Shown here: piece by piece, positions 10,261 to 18,335 of the stretch | Layout: each line of letters opens with the position of its first letter | Numbering within the stretch: position 1 is the stretch's first letter | Assembly: GCA_046727175.1 (NCBI GenBank) | Contig: JBKPCD010000279.1 | Span: 1-26,235 of the forward strand | DNA from: JBKPCD01 sp046727175 | GTDB taxonomy: Bacteria; Acidobacteriota; Vicinamibacteria; Vicinamibacterales; 2-12-FULL-66-21 | Reading direction: 5' to 3' | Length of the DNA: 26,235 nucleotides | Notes under the pieces: generated by a model | The model's input: the letters and a program-made list of their open reading frames with translations, nothing else | The model's database searches: none | Told to the model about the DNA's origin: nothing | Program-made: the position numbers and the translations under genes

Positions 10261-12723
10261 TCACTCGCTCCGTAGAGCGATTATGGGATCGATTCGGACG
10301 GCGCGCCGTGCCGGCGACGCAGTGGCCAGGAAGGCTGCAGTCATCAGCAGCAGGCACGTCACGGCGAGCGTCGTCACGTCCGCCGGTCCGACGCCGAAGA
10401 ACACGCTCGAGATCCATCGCGCGATGGCGACCGCGGAGACAAGGCCGATGAGGACGCCGGCAGCCGTCAACTGAAGGGCCTGCACGAGGACCATCCTCCG
10501 GACGTCGACGGCCCGCGCGCCGAGAGCCATGCGGATCCCGATCTCCCTCGCGCGCTGTGCGACGGTGTACGACATCACGCCGTAAATCCCGAGCATGCCT
10601 AGCAACAGCGCGAGGACCGAGAACGTCATCACCAGGGCTGCGCGCATCCGAGGCTCCGCGATCGATCGAATCGCGAGATCGTCCAGCGTCCGCACTCCGA
10701 CGACGATGACATCAGGATTCACCGAACGGATTTCCTGTCGAACGATCTTCGCCAGCGCTTCAGCCGCACCGTCGTTTGCGGCGCGGATGACGATTCGCGG
10801 ATCGTACAGCGGGAATTGTCGGTAACTGTAGTACACCTCCGGCTGGACGTCAGCCGCGAATCCTGCCGAGCGGATGTCAGACACCACGCCGACGATCTCG
10901 CGCCATTCGACCCCTCCGGGCGGCGGCTGACGGAAGCTGCCAAATCGTTCGCGGCTGCCAATCGCGAACCGCTTGCCGATGGGATCCTCTCCGGGCCAGT
11001 ATCGCCGGGCGGCCGTTTCGTTGATCACGGCGACCAGCACGCCATCCGCGCGGTCATCCTCAGTGAATCCGCGGCCCCGGAGGACGGCGATCCCCATTGC
11101 GGCAAAGTAACCAGTGGTAACAGCTGTCTGAACGACGTGAGGCGACAACGTCGCAGGTCGGACAGGATCGCCTTGTCGCGTAATCGCTTGACTCGCCAGA
11201 TTGCCTTCGAAAGGCGCTCCCGTTGCGGCCGCGACCGCTCGAACATCCGCCAAACCCGTGAGACGCGGGACCAGCGCCTCGACGAACCTCGCCGCATTGC
11301 CGCGCGCCCGTAATGACGATGTCGTGAGGTCCGTCGAGACGATCAGCGTACGCGCTCGATCGAAGCCGACGTCGACCGACTCGAGGTTCAGAACGGTCTT
11401 CACGAGCAGCCCCGCACTGACCACCAGGGCGACGGCGAGCGCGATCTCACCGATCACGAGCGCCTGTCGCAATCGCCGGCTCGCACGCGCTTCCGTCTGT
11501 CGATCCGAACGCCAGCTCGTGGCACGCCACTCGACCAGCGGGGCCAGACCGCAGGCGGCGCTCGTCCCGAGCGTCAGCACGACCACGAACACGAGTACTC
11601 CCCAGTCCATCCTGGCAGTGTCGACGAGCGGAACGCGCTCGGCGAGCGCCGGGACGAGCGCGGCCTGCGTCCACGTAGCGACGAGAAGTCCGAATGCTGC
11701 GCCCGGAGCGGTCAGGAGCAGGCTCTCGGCGAGGAGCTGCCGCGCGATCTGCCGGCGCGTCGCGCCGAGGGCCAGTCGCGTCGATACTTCACGATGTCGC
11801 GTGATGCCGCGCGCCAGCAGGAGATTTGCCACGTTGGCGCACGCGATCAGCAATACGCAGCAGACGGCGGCGAAGAGGCCGACGAGCGTCAACCGGTGAG
11901 CGCCGACGAGCGTTTCACGGAGGGGGACTACCTTCACCGCGGGGACGGCAGCTGCCGTGGGGTGTCGCAGGGCAATCCGATGGGCGATCGCGGTGAGCTC
12001 CGCGGCGGCCTCTGCGGGTGTCGCCCCGGATCGGAGGCGACCAAAAACCGTGTACCACGGGCAGCAGCGATCAGCCGCATCGCGCGGCGGCATCGGCCCG
12101 GCGCCCCAATCGCCAAGCGAGAGCCAGAGGCTCGCGCCGGAAGGGAAATCGAAGCCGGGCGGCATCACGCCGACGATCGTGAACACACCGCCGCGAAACG
12201 TATCGATGGTCAGCCCCTTGCCGACGACCTGAGGATCGCCGCCGAACGCGTCCTGCCAGTAGCCATAGCTGATTACGACCTTGCGGCGGCCGGCACTGAG
12301 GTCCTCTTCGCGGCCCAGGACGGATCCGATGAGCGGCTTCACGCCCATCACGTCGAAGAATCCCGAGGACGCGTAGATGCCCTCGACGCGTTCGGGCCCA
12401 GTCCGGCCGGTCACGTTGAAGGGCCAGGCCTTGCCGTTCCAGTTCGGCAGCACGCCGAGAGCTTCGAACGATTGCGCTTCGGCGGCCCAATCGACGAAAT
12501 TCGCCGGTGTCGGGCGGCGCTCGTTCTGGCCCGCTCGTGGATCCTGTTCCCAGACGGTAACGAGTTGCTCCTGGGCGGGGAACGGCAGCGGCCGCAGGAA
12601 CACCGCGCGCACCAGGCTGAACAACGCGGTCGTCGCTCCGATCCCCACAGCCAACGTCAGGATGACCATCGCCGAGAAGCCGGGATTTCTGACGATGCCG
12701 CGCCACGCGCAGATGAAGTTCAT
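10261..12723 (-). CDS. ADOP-type ABC permease (MacB/FtsX duplicated), no. 3
   Basis: This 820 aa permease starts MNFICAWRGIVRNPGFSAMV, the conserved ADOP N-terminus, so ATG 12723 is preferred over the longer open frame reaching 12876, whose extra 51 residues are Pro/Arg-rich and unlike the family. The first helix (ILTLAVGIGATTALFSLVRAVFL) precedes a MacB_PCD domain with the usual NFVDWAAEAQSFEAL and EEDLSAGRRKVVISYGYWQ segments. Two FtsX units follow, the second around YGVMSYTVAQRAREIGIRMALGARAVDVRRMVLVQ. It ends ATASPARRAVRIDPIIALRSE. It is the upstream gene of a tandem pair with ADOP no. 2 and diverges from the sugar ABC operon. Confidence 0.92.
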   Translation of the reverse strand: MNFICAWRGIVRNPGFSAMVILTLAVGIGATTALFSLVRAVFLRPLPFPAQEQLVTVWEQDPRAGQNERRPTPANFVDWAAEAQSFEALGVLPNWNGKAWPFNVTGRTGPERVEGIYASSGFFDVMGVKPLIGSVLGREEDLSAGRRKVVISYGYWQDAFGGDPQVVGKGLTIDTFRGGVFTIVGVMPPGFDFPSGASLWLSLGDWGAGPMPPRDAADRCCPWYTVFGRLRSGATPAEAAAELTAIAHRIALRHPTAAAVPAVKVVPLRETLVGAHRLTLVGLFAAVCCVLLIACANVANLLLARGITRHREVSTRLALGATRRQIARQLLAESLLLTAPGAAFGLLVATWTQAALVPALAERVPLVDTARMDWGVLVFVVVLTLGTSAACGLAPLVEWRATSWRSDRQTEARASRRLRQALVIGEIALAVALVVSAGLLVKTVLNLESVDVGFDRARTLIVSTDLTTSSLRARGNAARFVEALVPRLTGLADVRAVAAATGAPFEGNLASQAITRQGDPVRPATLSPHVVQTAVTTGYFAAMGIAVLRGRGFTEDDRADGVLVAVINETAARRYWPGEDPIGKRFAIGSRERFGSFRQPPPGGVEWREIVGVVSDIRSAGFAADVQPEVYYSYRQFPLYDPRIVIRAANDGAAEALAKIVRQEIRSVNPDVIVVGVRTLDDLAIRSIAEPRMRAALVMTFSVLALLLGMLGIYGVMSYTVAQRAREIGIRMALGARAVDVRRMVLVQALQLTAAGVLIGLVSAVAIARWISSVFFGVGPADVTTLAVTCLLLMTAAFLATASPARRAVRIDPIIALRSE

Positions 12724-12833
12724 CGTGGCGGATGGTGCAACTTTCCGGCCGGCACGTCCATTTGGAAAGACAGGCGCATGTGATGGCTGAGTGTTCGCTG
12801 GCGGAACGTTGTCGTCCGTAACCGGCCGTCGAG

Positions 12834-12872
12834 CCACGAGGCACCCGCACGAGGCACCAGGCACCTGGCACG
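12834..12872. repeat. Short degenerate GGCACC-type tandem repeat
   Basis: Words ACGAGGCAC, ACGAGGCAC, CAGGCAC and CTGGCAC follow each other in the gap between the divergent ADOP no. 3 and the ABC ATPase gene. It is a short low-complexity tract; a similar style of short-period repeat, with different words, occurs in other gaps. The rest of the 183-base gap shows no gene. Confidence 0.45.
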
Positions 12873-12906
12873 ACACGATTCACCACCTGCAGTATGCTCG
12901 GGCCGG

Positions 12907-14403
12907 GTGGCTACCGTTCTCCTTCACGCCACATCCATCAGTAAGTCGTTCGCAGGCGTGCGAGCGCTCGCCAACGTGTCGTTCGACCTGCTCGGAGGCG
13001 AGGTCCACGCGCTCGTCGGGGAGAACGGCGCAGGAAAGTCGACCCTCATCAAGATCTTCACCGGCGCCGAGCACGCCGACGCCGGAACGCTGGAGATCTC
13101 CGGGCAGGTCGTTCGCCGGATGGATCCGGCGACATCCCGATCGCTCGGCATTGCCGCGATTTATCAGCAGCCTGCGCTCTTTCCCGATCTCACGGTGGCC
13201 GAGAACATCGCCCTGACGCTCGAGCAGAAGAAACCCTGGCAGCGGATCGACTGGAGAACGCGCGGCCGTGTCGCGGCCCACCTGCTCGAACAGATCGGCG
13301 TTGCCATCGATCCGGCGCGCCTCGTCGAGACGCTGAGCATGCCCGAACAGCAAATCGTCGAGATCGCCAAGGCCATCGGCGCCGACGCCAGGATTCTGAT
13401 CATGGACGAACCGACCGCCGCCCTGACGGACCGCGAGGTCGAGCACCTCTTCGGCGTCGTCGGTCGCCTGCGAAGTCGCGGTGTCGGTATCGTCTACATT
13501 TCACATCGTCTAGAGGAAGTATTCGCATTGGCGGATCGAATCACCGTTTTACGGGACGGAACAACCGTCGCAACGCGCTCGGCCGCGGGCGTGGATCGAG
13601 CGTCACTCATCAGGATGATGGTCGGTCGTGAGCTGTCAGCTGTCTTTCCAAAACGCGCCGTGAACATCGGCGAGATCGGGCTGGAACTGCGCCGCATGTC
13701 CAATCGCGCGGCAGGTGTGCGTGACGTCTCTCTCACGCTGCGGCGCGGCGAGATTCTGGGCCTCGCGGGACTCGTCGGTTCAGGACGCACGCAGCTCGCC
13801 GAGACGGTCTTCGGCCTGACACCTGCAGACGGCGGGGAAATCCTCCTGAACGGGAAGACCGCGAAGATCCAGTCGCCAGCTGACGCCATCCGACTCGGTA
13901 TCGGCTACGTGCCCGAGGACCGGCGACAACACGGAGTCGTGCTTGAGATGTCCGTTGCTGCGAACGCGAGCCTCGCGAGCCTGAGCGTCGTCTCGCGTCA
14001 CGGGTTGATCGATCGAGCGGCCGAACGCGCGTCGGCGCAGCGGTACATGGACCAGTTCCGAATCAAGGCGCCGTCAGTACACACCGAAGTCGGCACCCTG
14101 TCGGGCGGCAACCAGCAGAAGGTTGCGCTCGCGCGCTGGCTGTCGACGAACCCGTCGGTCCTCATCCTCGACGAGCCGACGCAGGGCGTGGACGTCGGCT
14201 CGAAAGCCGAGATCCATGGTCTGATCCAGACGCTCGCCGAGCGCGGGCTGGCAATTCTCATGATCTCGTCCGAACTGCCGGAAATCCTTGGGATGAGCGA
14301 TCGGATTGCGGTGATGCAGGCCGGCACGATTCGCGGGGTGCTCGCTCGGAGCGAGGCGACGCAGGATGCGATACTCTCGCTGGCGCTCGAAGAAAGGTGC
14401 TGA
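12907..14403 (+). CDS. Sugar ABC transporter ATP-binding protein, tandem NBDs (RhaT/LsrA/RbsA-like)
   Basis: This 498 aa double ATPase drives the importer encoded downstream. NBD1 has Walker A GENGAGKST (38-46), the Q-loop in IYQQPALFPDLTV (85-97), a degenerate signature in LSMPEQQ (143-149), Walker B LIMDEPTAAL (164-173) and the switch histidine in YISHRLEEV (197-205). NBD2 has the degenerate Walker A GLVGSGRTQ (288-296) typical of carbohydrate importers of this class, signature LSGGNQQK (398-405) and Walker B LILDEPTQGVDVGSK (419-433). The start is GTG 12907, because the family begins just there. Its final codons and TGA stop come from a GGTGCTGA minisatellite. The class and neighbours indicate a monosaccharide or AI-2-type substrate. 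Confidence 0.93.
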   Translation: MATVLLHATSISKSFAGVRALANVSFDLLGGEVHALVGENGAGKSTLIKIFTGAEHADAGTLEISGQVVRRMDPATSRSLGIAAIYQQPALFPDLTVAENIALTLEQKKPWQRIDWRTRGRVAAHLLEQIGVAIDPARLVETLSMPEQQIVEIAKAIGADARILIMDEPTAALTDREVEHLFGVVGRLRSRGVGIVYISHRLEEVFALADRITVLRDGTTVATRSAAGVDRASLIRMMVGRELSAVFPKRAVNIGEIGLELRRMSNRAAGVRDVSLTLRRGEILGLAGLVGSGRTQLAETVFGLTPADGGEILLNGKTAKIQSPADAIRLGIGYVPEDRRQHGVVLEMSVAANASLASLSVVSRHGLIDRAAERASAQRYMDQFRIKAPSVHTEVGTLSGGNQQKVALARWLSTNPSVLILDEPTQGVDVGSKAEIHGLIQTLAERGLAILMISSELPEILGMSDRIAVMQAGTIRGVLARSEATQDAILSLALEERC

Positions 14404-14464
14404 AGAAAGGTGCTGAGGGTGCTGAAAGTGCCGACCGTGCTGACGGTGCCCACGGTGCTGACGG
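14389..14464. repeat. 9-nt GGTGCTGAA-type minisatellite, locus 1
   Basis: Degenerate units such as AAAGGTGCTGA, GGGTGCTGA, AAGTGCCGA, CCGTGCTGA and CGGTGCTGA run from the last codons of the ABC ATPase gene into the gap before the permease. The TGA stop of the ATPase is part of a repeat unit. The remaining ~45 bases to the permease start hold nothing I recognise. Confidence 0.8.
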
Positions 14465-14508
14465 CGAACGCGCCACCGCGAAGGCGAGCACTCCCAGCAT
14501 CTTGACTT

Positions 14509-15462
14509 ATGCGCCATCGTAGAGAGATTTCCGTCGCCCTGACGATTGCCGCCCTCGCGCTTGTGCTCGCGATCGGCACGCCCGGCTTCTTCGCGCGTGA
14601 CAACCTGATTGATCTGTTCCTCGCGAACATGCCGGTGCTGATCGTCGCGCTCGGCATGACGCTCGTCATTCTGACGGCGAACATCGACATCTCGGTCGGA
14701 TCCATGTTCGCCGTCTGCGGGGTCGCGGGCGGGCTGCTGGCAAAGGCGGGCGTTCCGCTGCCCCTCGTGGCGATCGCCGTATGCGCGACGGGTGCGGCGC
14801 TCGGCGGGATCAACGGCGCGCTCGTCGCGTTCACCCGCATTCCGGCGATCGTGGTCACGCTCGCGACAATGGTGGCCTTTCGCGACGGATTGCGATGGGC
14901 GACGGAGGGGGCGTGGATTGAGAATCTGCCGGAACGCTTTCAGTGGCTGGGACTCGGTCAGGCTGCGTATCCGCTCGTGGCGGCCGGAATTGCGCTCGGG
15001 CTTCAGGCGGGATTCGCGTGGGGCATGCACAACCTGGCCGCGGGCCGCGCGATCTACGCAACCGGCTCCCACACCGAGGGTGCTCGGCTCGCCGGGTTGC
15101 ATACGGGCCGGGTGACGTTCTCTGTTTTTGCTCTTTGCGGAGGCCTCACGGGCCTTGCCGCGCTGTTGAACGCTGTGCGCTTCAATCAGATTCCCAGCAA
15201 CGCGGGTCTCGGCCTCGAGCTGAAGGCCATCGCCGCGGTCGTGGTCGGCGGGGCGAGCATCACCGGCGGCCGCGGGACGGTGATGGGTACGGTGCTCGGC
15301 GTGATCCTCCTGGGAGCGATCGGTCCTGCGCTGACGTTCCTCGGCGTCAGCGCGTATTGGGAGCGCGCAATTCAAGGTGGAATCATCCTCGCGGCCGTCG
15401 CCTTCGATGCACTGCGCGTTCGACCGATGTCGCACGCGGCGGCCGTCGCTACATCAGCGTAG
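14509..15462 (+). CDS. Sugar ABC transporter permease, BPD_transp_2 family (RhaP/RbsC-like)
   Basis: This 317 aa inner-membrane permease has about eight to ten hydrophobic helices. Its family marks are ILTANIDISVGSMFAVCGVAGG (54-75, the N/G-IDxSVGS motif), GINGALVAFTRIPAIVVTLAT (100-120), the coupling loop ATGSHTEGARLAGL (184-197) and LKAIAAVVVGGASITGGRGTVMGTVLG (238-264). It would form a heterodimer with the permease half of the next gene, energised by the double ATPase. The gap to the next gene is 6 bases, so they are translationally close. The start is the ATG at 14509; there is no strong ribosome binding site. TA in place of GG before NIDISVGS is a mild variation. Confidence 0.92.
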   Translation: MRHRREISVALTIAALALVLAIGTPGFFARDNLIDLFLANMPVLIVALGMTLVILTANIDISVGSMFAVCGVAGGLLAKAGVPLPLVAIAVCATGAALGGINGALVAFTRIPAIVVTLATMVAFRDGLRWATEGAWIENLPERFQWLGLGQAAYPLVAAGIALGLQAGFAWGMHNLAAGRAIYATGSHTEGARLAGLHTGRVTFSVFALCGGLTGLAALLNAVRFNQIPSNAGLGLELKAIAAVVVGGASITGGRGTVMGTVLGVILLGAIGPALTFLGVSAYWERAIQGGIILAAVAFDALRVRPMSHAAAVATSA

Positions 15463-15468
15463 ACCGCA

Positions 15469-17556
15469 ATGAATTGGCGGTCGCGAATCTTTCCGGATGT
15501 GGTGCGCGGTGTCGAGCGGCGTCCCCGGCGCGCGTTTTCGGCGCGCTGGGGTGCGGAGTGGGTGTTGCTGGTCGCGGTGGGCCTCGAGATTCTCCTGTTT
15601 TCGGCAATCGCGCCGAACTTCCCGACTCTCGGCAACTTCTTCGAGGTCACGCGCCTCAGCGTCGAGCTCGGTCTGCTGGCGGTCGCGCTGACTCCCATCA
15701 TCATCACCGGCGGCATCGACCTGTCCGTGGGATCGACGATGGGGCTGGCGGCGGTGCTCTTTGGCGCGGCGTATCGCGACTGGCACCTGCCAATCGTGGT
15801 GGCCGCGGTCGTTGCGCTCGCCGTTGGCGTCGTTGCGGGAGGAGTGAATGCGCTGCTCGTGGCGCGACTGCGCATTCCGCCGCTCATCGTTACCCTCGGC
15901 ACGCTCTCGCTGTTCAGGGGGATAGCGGAAGGCATCACGCGCGGCGCGGTGAACTACACCGGCTTCCCACCGGGTTTGCTCGCACTCGGTCAGGGTTACC
16001 TGTGGCGTGTGATTCCCGCGCAGCTGCCGATCTTCCTGCTCGTCTTCGCCGGATACGTTGTCCTGTTGCATCGATCGGTCATTGGCCGCGCGTTGTACGC
16101 GATTGGCTTCACGCAATCGGGAACACGCTACGCGGGGATTCCGGTGTCGCAGCGCGTCGGTCTCGTGTATCTCCTGTCCGGGATTGTCTCGAGCATTGCG
16201 GCGATCGTCTACGTTGCACATCTCGGGCAGGCGCGATCGGATGCAGGGAGCGGCTACGAGCTCGACGCCATCACTGCCGTCGTGCTCGGAGGCACGTCCG
16301 TGTTCGGCGGCCGCGGGACGTTGTGGGGCACGCTGCTCGGCTTGTTCGCGCTCGCGATCCTGCGGAACGGGCTGCGGCTCGCCGCGCTGCCGTCGGAGCT
16401 CGCCGGCGTGCTCACGGGCGCGCTGCTGCTCGTCACCATCGCCATCGATCGCCTGCGGCTGCATCGCCGTGCTGACGTATATTCCAGCGACGAGGTCATT
16501 GACGTGAAGAACAGCCAGGTCGCCGTCCTGTGCGCAGCCGTGATTGGCGGCTCGCTCATCGTCGCGGGCACGAACGTCTGGCTCGTGCGCTCGGTGACGC
16601 GTTCCGCAGCCGCGACTGCCACGCCCGCGGCGACTCCATCCGCAGCGGCGCATCGACCGGTGATCGCGATCATGCCCAAGGCGAAAGGGGATCCGTACTT
16701 CGTGAGCTGCCGTGCGGGGGCCGAGGAGGCCGCGAAAGAGCTTGGCATCGATCTGATTTGGGACGGTCCCACCGGGCTCGACGCGGCGCGACAGAACGAG
16801 GTCGTCGAGAACTGGATCACGCGGAAGGTCGAGGTGATTGCCGTGGCGGTCGAGAACCGCGCCGGTATTTCAACGGTGCTTCGGAAGGCGCGCGAGCGCG
16901 GCATCCGGGTGCTCACGTGGGACGCCGATGCCGAACCGGACGCGCGCGACTACTTCGTCAACCAGGCGACGGCGGAAGGAATCGGGACGACGTTGATCGA
17001 CGAAGCGTCACGCCTGCTGAACGGGAAAGGCCAGTTTGCGATCATCACGGGAGCTCTCAGCGCTGCGAACCAGAACGAGTGGATCGGGTTCATCAAGAAG
17101 CGAATGGCGGAGAAGCACCCGGGGCTGACACTCGCGACCATCCGGCCGAGCGACGACGATCGCGACAAGGCGTTTGCCGAAGCGCAGACGATCCTTCGTG
17201 TCCATCCGGATGTGAAGCTGCTGATGGCGATCTCGGCGCCGGCCGTACCCGGAGCGGCGGAAGCCATCCGCCAGGCAGGGCGGCGCGACGTGAACGTCAT
17301 CGGCCTCTCGCTTCCCAACATCAACAAGCCATACGTGCACGACGGGATCGTGCAGACAGTCGTCCTCTGGAACACGCGGGATCTCGGATACGCCACCGTC
17401 TACGCGGGCGTCGAGCTGCTTCAAAACAAGCTCTCGGGCGGTGCTCGGCTGCTGCAGGCCGGCCGCTTGGGGTCGCTCGAGATTCGCGGCAGCGAGATCA
17501 TTCTTGGTCCGCCGCTCAAGTTCACGAAGGCCAACATCGACCAGTTCGATTTTTAG
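15469..17556 (+). CDS. Fusion of sugar ABC permease and LsrB/RhaS-like substrate-binding protein
   Basis: This 695 aa protein combines two roles usually encoded separately. Residues ~1-335 are a BPD_transp_2 permease (GGIDLSVGSTMGLAA 81-95; GFTQSGTRYAGI 213-224; VVLGGTSVFGGRGTLWGTLLG 271-291). A further helix (VAVLCAAVIGGSLIVAGTNV, 351-370) and an Ala/Thr/Pro linker (~379-396) lead to a binding domain (398-695): IMPKAKGDPYF, DLIWDGPTGLDAARQNEVV, RVLTWDADAEPDARDYFVNQAT, ANQNEWIGFIKK, GLSLPNINKPYVHDGIVQTVVLW, ending FTKANIDQFDF. The extra helix would place the binding domain outside the membrane. Closest family by memory is LsrB (autoinducer-2) or RhaS (rhamnose). An in-frame GTG at 16504, preceded by GAGG, could also start a separate membrane-anchored binding protein. 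Confidence 0.9.
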   Translation: MNWRSRIFPDVVRGVERRPRRAFSARWGAEWVLLVAVGLEILLFSAIAPNFPTLGNFFEVTRLSVELGLLAVALTPIIITGGIDLSVGSTMGLAAVLFGAAYRDWHLPIVVAAVVALAVGVVAGGVNALLVARLRIPPLIVTLGTLSLFRGIAEGITRGAVNYTGFPPGLLALGQGYLWRVIPAQLPIFLLVFAGYVVLLHRSVIGRALYAIGFTQSGTRYAGIPVSQRVGLVYLLSGIVSSIAAIVYVAHLGQARSDAGSGYELDAITAVVLGGTSVFGGRGTLWGTLLGLFALAILRNGLRLAALPSELAGVLTGALLLVTIAIDRLRLHRRADVYSSDEVIDVKNSQVAVLCAAVIGGSLIVAGTNVWLVRSVTRSAAATATPAATPSAAAHRPVIAIMPKAKGDPYFVSCRAGAEEAAKELGIDLIWDGPTGLDAARQNEVVENWITRKVEVIAVAVENRAGISTVLRKARERGIRVLTWDADAEPDARDYFVNQATAEGIGTTLIDEASRLLNGKGQFAIITGALSAANQNEWIGFIKKRMAEKHPGLTLATIRPSDDDRDKAFAEAQTILRVHPDVKLLMAISAPAVPGAAEAIRQAGRRDVNVIGLSLPNINKPYVHDGIVQTVVLWNTRDLGYATVYAGVELLQNKLSGGARLLQAGRLGSLEIRGSEIILGPPLKFTKANIDQFDF

Positions 17557-17742
17557 TCCGGGGGACTTCGTCTCGCCGGACCCCCTATCCCACCCCACCG
17601 CACTCAATACGTGCGGCGGGGGCCCCGGTATCGCCGTCGCCCGCGGGGCCCGTTCGCCCCGCTCCGCTCCGGCGGGGTCCCCGCCGCGCGTTCGCTGCGC
17701 GGTGGGGTGCGGGGCGGCTCGCTCGCGCTGTTCGCTCGCGCC
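17556..17742 (-). repeat. Dispersed palindromic repeat 'P', copy 2 (inverted)
   Basis: Read on the - strand this has GAGCGGAGCGGGGCGAACGG, then CCCCGC, and near its end GACGAAGTCCCCCGGAC, the same landmarks and order as at 375-471 and 18200-18273. The terminal hairpin (17556-17581; arms GTCCGGGGGAC and GTCTCGCCGGAC around TTC, one bulge) begins on the last base of the stop codon of the fusion gene, so it may end the ABC operon transcript, though no T-run follows. The copy is expanded in the middle relative to the others. Confidence 0.65.
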
Positions 17743-17956
17743 GTCAATCGGACGACTTCGTTCTTGGGACTCTCCCGTTGCGCAGAACTCGCTCAGCGGG
17801 CCGATCGACATTTTTGTAGGCTATTCAGCATCGTCCTACGAAACCGTCGCGCGCGGTCCTTCACTTTCTGCAGCTTTTCCACCTGTTTTCGAGAAGTCGC
17901 CCTGGATCGCCTCTTGCTCTCCTCCGGTACAAATGATTGTCCTGAAGGTAAAGGCC
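17743..17956. other. Leader region of the 64 aa gene
   Basis: No gene is recognised here. GTAGG and CCTAC at about 17817-17837 form a short inverted repeat (spacer 14 bases). A clear ribosome binding site GAAGG lies at 17944-17948, eight bases before ATG 17957, and decides that start over the in-frame ATG at 17933, which has none. Confidence 0.4.
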
Positions 17957-18151
17957 ATGGAGTCTTACGAGCTGGTCGAGCGCGTGCGAAGTGAGTTTCT
18001 GGAGATGCCGGGCCTGCGGCTGACGCCGGCGCAGGCTGCGCGATTGTGGGGCCTGGACGCCGCCGTGTGTCAGAACGTGATCAGGACCCTCGTCGCGTCG
18101 TCGTTTCTGAGGTGGACGCCCTCGGGAATGCTCGTCCGCACAGAGCACTAA
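17957..18151 (+). CDS. Small conserved protein, possible winged-helix-like fold
   Basis: This 64 aa protein reads MESYELVERVRSEFLEMPGL (1-20), then RLTPAQAARLWGLDAAVC, NVIRTLVASSFLRWTPSG and LVRTEH. The order is a helix, then a helix-turn-helix-like LTPAQAARLWGLD segment, a helix ending in LVASSFL, and a short wing (RWTPSGMLVR). I recognise this pattern as a small hypothetical protein frequent in acidobacterial genomes; no function is established to my knowledge, and DNA binding is only a guess from the layout. The frame opens much further upstream, but GAAGG eight bases before ATG 17957 and the match to the usual N-terminus support the short form. It stands alone, between two copies of repeat P. 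Confidence 0.7.
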   Translation: MESYELVERVRSEFLEMPGLRLTPAQAARLWGLDAAVCQNVIRTLVASSFLRWTPSGMLVRTEH

Positions 18152-18199
18152 AATCCTTCCGTTCTCTCCCTGGCACAATCCTACGGAGGCGCGCGACAG

Positions 18200-18273
18200 G
18201 CGCCCGCCGAGCGGAGCGGGGCAAAGGGCTCCGCAAGACACCGAGAGGGCGTTCCGGGGACGAAGTCCCCGGA
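18200..18273 (+). repeat. Dispersed palindromic repeat 'P', copy 3
   Basis: GCCGAGCGGAGCGGGGCAAA is followed by GGGCTCCGCAAG and GAGGGCGTTCCGGGGAC, closing with a perfect hairpin at 18253-18273 (arms TCCGGGGAC and GTCCCCGGA, loop GAA). It has the same order and orientation as copy 1. It sits directly upstream of the promoter of the TIGR00300 gene and could end transcription from the 64 aa gene. Confidence 0.75.
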
Positions 18274-18278
18274 CAAAA

Positions 18279-18306
18279 CGGACTGCGCCAAACGGCGACG
18301 TATAAT
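18279..18306 (+). promoter_or_regulatory. Probable sigma70-type promoter of the TIGR00300 gene
   Basis: A perfect TATAAT at 18301-18306 stands out in GC-rich DNA. A weak -35 candidate CGGACT (18279-18284) is 16 bases upstream. Transcription would begin near 18313, leaving a ~23-base leader to the ATG at 18336. No Shine-Dalgarno sequence is evident in the leader. Confidence 0.55.
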
Positions 18307-18335
18307 TTTCGTCGGCGTTTTCGCAGTCCCGTTCA

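Noticed and set aside
10261..12876. A 51-residue N-terminal extension of ADOP no. 3
   Set aside because: It is Pro/Arg-rich, includes the GGCACC repeat region, and the family starts at the ATG at 12723.
14074..16653. Long - strand open frames (about 450 and 400 codons) opposite the ABC permease genes
   Set aside because: They are Arg/Asp/His-rich shadow frames with no domain or hydrophobic pattern, opposite genes with clear family motifs; high GC keeps them open.
12907..17556. A complete lsr (AI-2 uptake) operon
   Set aside because: Only transport components are present; no lsrK, lsrR, lsrF or lsrG homologue. Only the binding-domain similarity supports AI-2.
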